From contig JAZQPA010000038.1 of assembly GCA_045628125.1 (NCBI GenBank), positions 1 to 16,492 of the forward strand: a stretch of 16,492 nucleotides of DNA. Direction: 5' to 3'. The translations under genes and the position numbers were made by a program. This stretch comes from Minthousia sp045628125 (GTDB taxonomy: Bacteria; Bacteroidota; Bacteroidia; Bacteroidales; Bacteroidaceae). Positions 14,971 through 16,492 of this stretch are shown here, piece by piece. The notes under the pieces were generated by a model. It had not been told where the DNA came from and searched no databases. It saw nothing but the letters and a program-made list of their open reading frames with translations. Positions within the stretch are counted from its first letter, which is position 1, and every line of letters begins with the position of its first letter.

Positions 14971-16492
14971 ATGAATATAAATTTGCATCAGACAGCTGAA
15001 TCTCTTCCTGCGTATGCCATAGCAGATGCGGTCAACGAAAAACTGCTATCGCATAACACGTTGGTTATTACTGCTCCTCCCGGTGCCGGTAAGTCTACCC
15101 TATTGCCTATAACCATCCTGTCCGCCTTTCCTGAAGGTAAAGTGCTGGTATTGGAACCCCGAAGACTGGCAGCGCGCCAGATAGCCGAACGCATGGCTTT
15201 TCTGCTGAATGAACCCGTTGGAAAAACTGTCGGATACCGTGTACGTTTTGAGAGCAAGGTCAGCAAGGATACCCGCATCGAGGTGCTCACGGAAGGTATC
15301 CTGACCCGTATGCTGGTGGATGATCCCACATTGGACGGTGTCAGTGCCATTCTTTTCGATGAATTTCATGAACGCAGTCTCCATTCCGATGTGGCTTTGG
15401 CTCTATCCCGTGAATCACAGCAGGTTATCCGTGACGACCTGAAACTGGTTATTATGTCCGCCACCATCGATGCCGCAGGTATATGTAAGGCGCTGAATGC
15501 TCCTTTGGTGGAAAGCGAGGGACGGATGTATCCCGTAGAGATTATCCATCACGATGATTGGAATTGGAATGATAATCGCGAGGCACTGGCCGATCTGGTG
15601 CGTATCGTTATCCGTGCGCATCGGGAACATGAAGGGGATATGCTGGTGTTCCTTCCCGGTGAGTCCGAGATCCGCAAATGCCAGGAACTGTTGGGTGACA
15701 GTTTGGAAAATACCCGGGTCTGTCCCCTGTTCGGAATGCTGTCTGCTCCCGAACAGCACATGGCCATCGCACCCAGTATTCCTGGGAAAAGGAAGATAGT
15801 ACTGGCTACTCCTATTGCCGAGACTTCACTGACCATTGAGGGTGTTCGTGTGGTTGTGGATTCCGGTCTTTGCCGGAAGATGGTGTTTGATGCCCGTACC
15901 GGATTAAGTCGTTTGGAAACCGTCCCTATCAGTATGGATATGGCTGATCAGCGCAGCGGACGTGCAGGACGTGTGGCACCAGGCGTGTGCTACCGCCTTT
16001 GGAGTAAGGCATCGGAATGCCGAAGAGCGGAATGCCGTGTTCCCGAGATTCTGGAAGCCGATTTGAGCGCCACCTTATTGGATATCTGCGCCTGGGGAGA
16101 ATCGGATATGGAGAATTTACCTTGGCTTACCCTTCCTCCTAAAACACGTATTATTCAGGCAAAAGAACTGCTGCAGTTGCTGGATGCTATCGATGGAAAC
16201 GGCCAGATTACTCCTCACGGACGTAAAATGGTGCAACTCCCCTGTCATCCGCGAATTGCACAGATGTTGCTCAGTGCACGCACTGTCGAGGAACAGTCGC
16301 TGGCAGCTGATTTGGCTGCTATTCTGGAAGCCGGTGGTTCCGGTCTGCCATTAAAGAATGCAGGGGCACACATCGGCGTTTATCTTGAAGAATTATCACA
16401 AGCCCGTAATCGGAAGAATAACGCATGGCACCGCATTTGTCTGGCCAGTGATTATTACCTGAATATCACCAAAAGAATTACTTTAAATAGTA
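14971..16492 (+). CDS. hrpB: ATP-dependent helicase HrpB, 3' end outside the window
   Basis: The first 507 residues of a DExH-box helicase of the HrpB family are present; the frame is still open at the window edge, and full-length members have roughly 800 or more residues. Motifs in order are PPGAGKST (36-43, Walker A), EPRRLAAR (62-69), DEFHERS (130-136, motif II), MSATID (162-167, motif III), ATPIAETSLTIEGV (279-292) and DQRSGRAGRVAPG (326-338, motif VI). The helicase-associated HA2 region follows from about 360. The ATG at 14971 was chosen; an in-frame GTG at 14959 would add four residues. The gap to pnuC is 99 bp with no exact promoter box, so it may be partly co-transcribed with pnuC. 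The cellular role of HrpB is not well defined even in E. coli. Confidence 0.93.
   Translation, partial: MNINLHQTAESLPAYAIADAVNEKLLSHNTLVITAPPGAGKSTLLPITILSAFPEGKVLVLEPRRLAARQIAERMAFLLNEPVGKTVGYRVRFESKVSKDTRIEVLTEGILTRMLVDDPTLDGVSAILFDEFHERSLHSDVALALSRESQQVIRDDLKLVIMSATIDAAGICKALNAPLVESEGRMYPVEIIHHDDWNWNDNREALADLVRIVIRAHREHEGDMLVFLPGESEIRKCQELLGDSLENTRVCPLFGMLSAPEQHMAIAPSIPGKRKIVLATPIAETSLTIEGVRVVVDSGLCRKMVFDARTGLSRLETVPISMDMADQRSGRAGRVAPGVCYRLWSKASECRRAECRVPEILEADLSATLLDICAWGESDMENLPWLTLPPKTRIIQAKELLQLLDAIDGNGQITPHGRKMVQLPCHPRIAQMLLSARTVEEQSLAADLAAILEAGGSGLPLKNAGAHIGVYLEELSQARNRKNNAWHRICLASDYYLNITKRITLNS

Noticed and set aside
1..16492. Mobile element, CRISPR array, tRNA or phage remnant
   Set aside because: I saw no transposase or integrase motifs, regularly spaced repeats, cloverleaf-like sequences or long terminal inverted repeats.

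Overview
The window looks like chromosomal DNA from a Bacteroidota member, most likely Prevotella/Segatella-like. Three signals point there. Exact TAnnTTTG promoter boxes lie ahead of eight transcription units. All six standard secreted enzymes have a signal peptide followed by Gln at +1. The gene content is typical: CE1 esterase, GH127, GH76, GH92, and S10, M28 and M3 peptidases. I see no tRNA, rRNA, CRISPR array, insertion sequence, integrase or attachment site, and no SusC/SusD pair. No gene-free stretch reaches 300 bases; the longest is the roughly 200 bp at 13889-14091, which holds two divergent promoter boxes.

Layout. 1-150 is the broken tail of a + strand gene, possibly a GH16-like beta-sandwich. 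211-1368 (-) is a two-domain CE1 esterase, divergent from 1537-3528 (+), a GH127 beta-L-arabinofuranosidase that is followed after 6 bp by a DHA2-type MFS transporter (3535-4899). 4902-6221 (-) is a secreted M28 aminopeptidase with a C-terminal FnIII-like domain, divergent from 6372-7844 (+), an S10 serine carboxypeptidase-like protein. A hairpin-plus-U-tract separates S10 from 7901-8998 (+), a GH76 alpha-1,6-mannanase. 9012-11324 (-) is a GH92 alpha-mannosidase, convergent with GH76 across a shared terminator. 11428-13536 (+) is an M3 (Dcp-type) lipoprotein peptidase. 13598-13888 (-) is an unrecognised 96-residue protein. 14092-14871 (+) is a PnuC-family transporter, and 14971-16492 (+) is the first 507 residues of the helicase HrpB.

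How the genes fit together. Most of the window encodes exported scavenging enzymes. The esterase and GH127 could remove feruloyl esters and arabinofuranose from plant cell-wall polymers. GH76 and GH92 form a backbone-plus-side-chain pair for alpha-mannan, and three peptidases surround them, so a loose mannoprotein or glycoprotein degrading cluster is a reasonable hypothesis. Without SusC/D or a sensor gene this is not a classical polysaccharide utilisation locus. PnuC and HrpB look like ordinary housekeeping neighbours. Exact promoter boxes occur upstream of eight genes and are missing upstream of the MFS, GH76 and hrpB genes, which suggests those three depend on readthrough from the gene before them.
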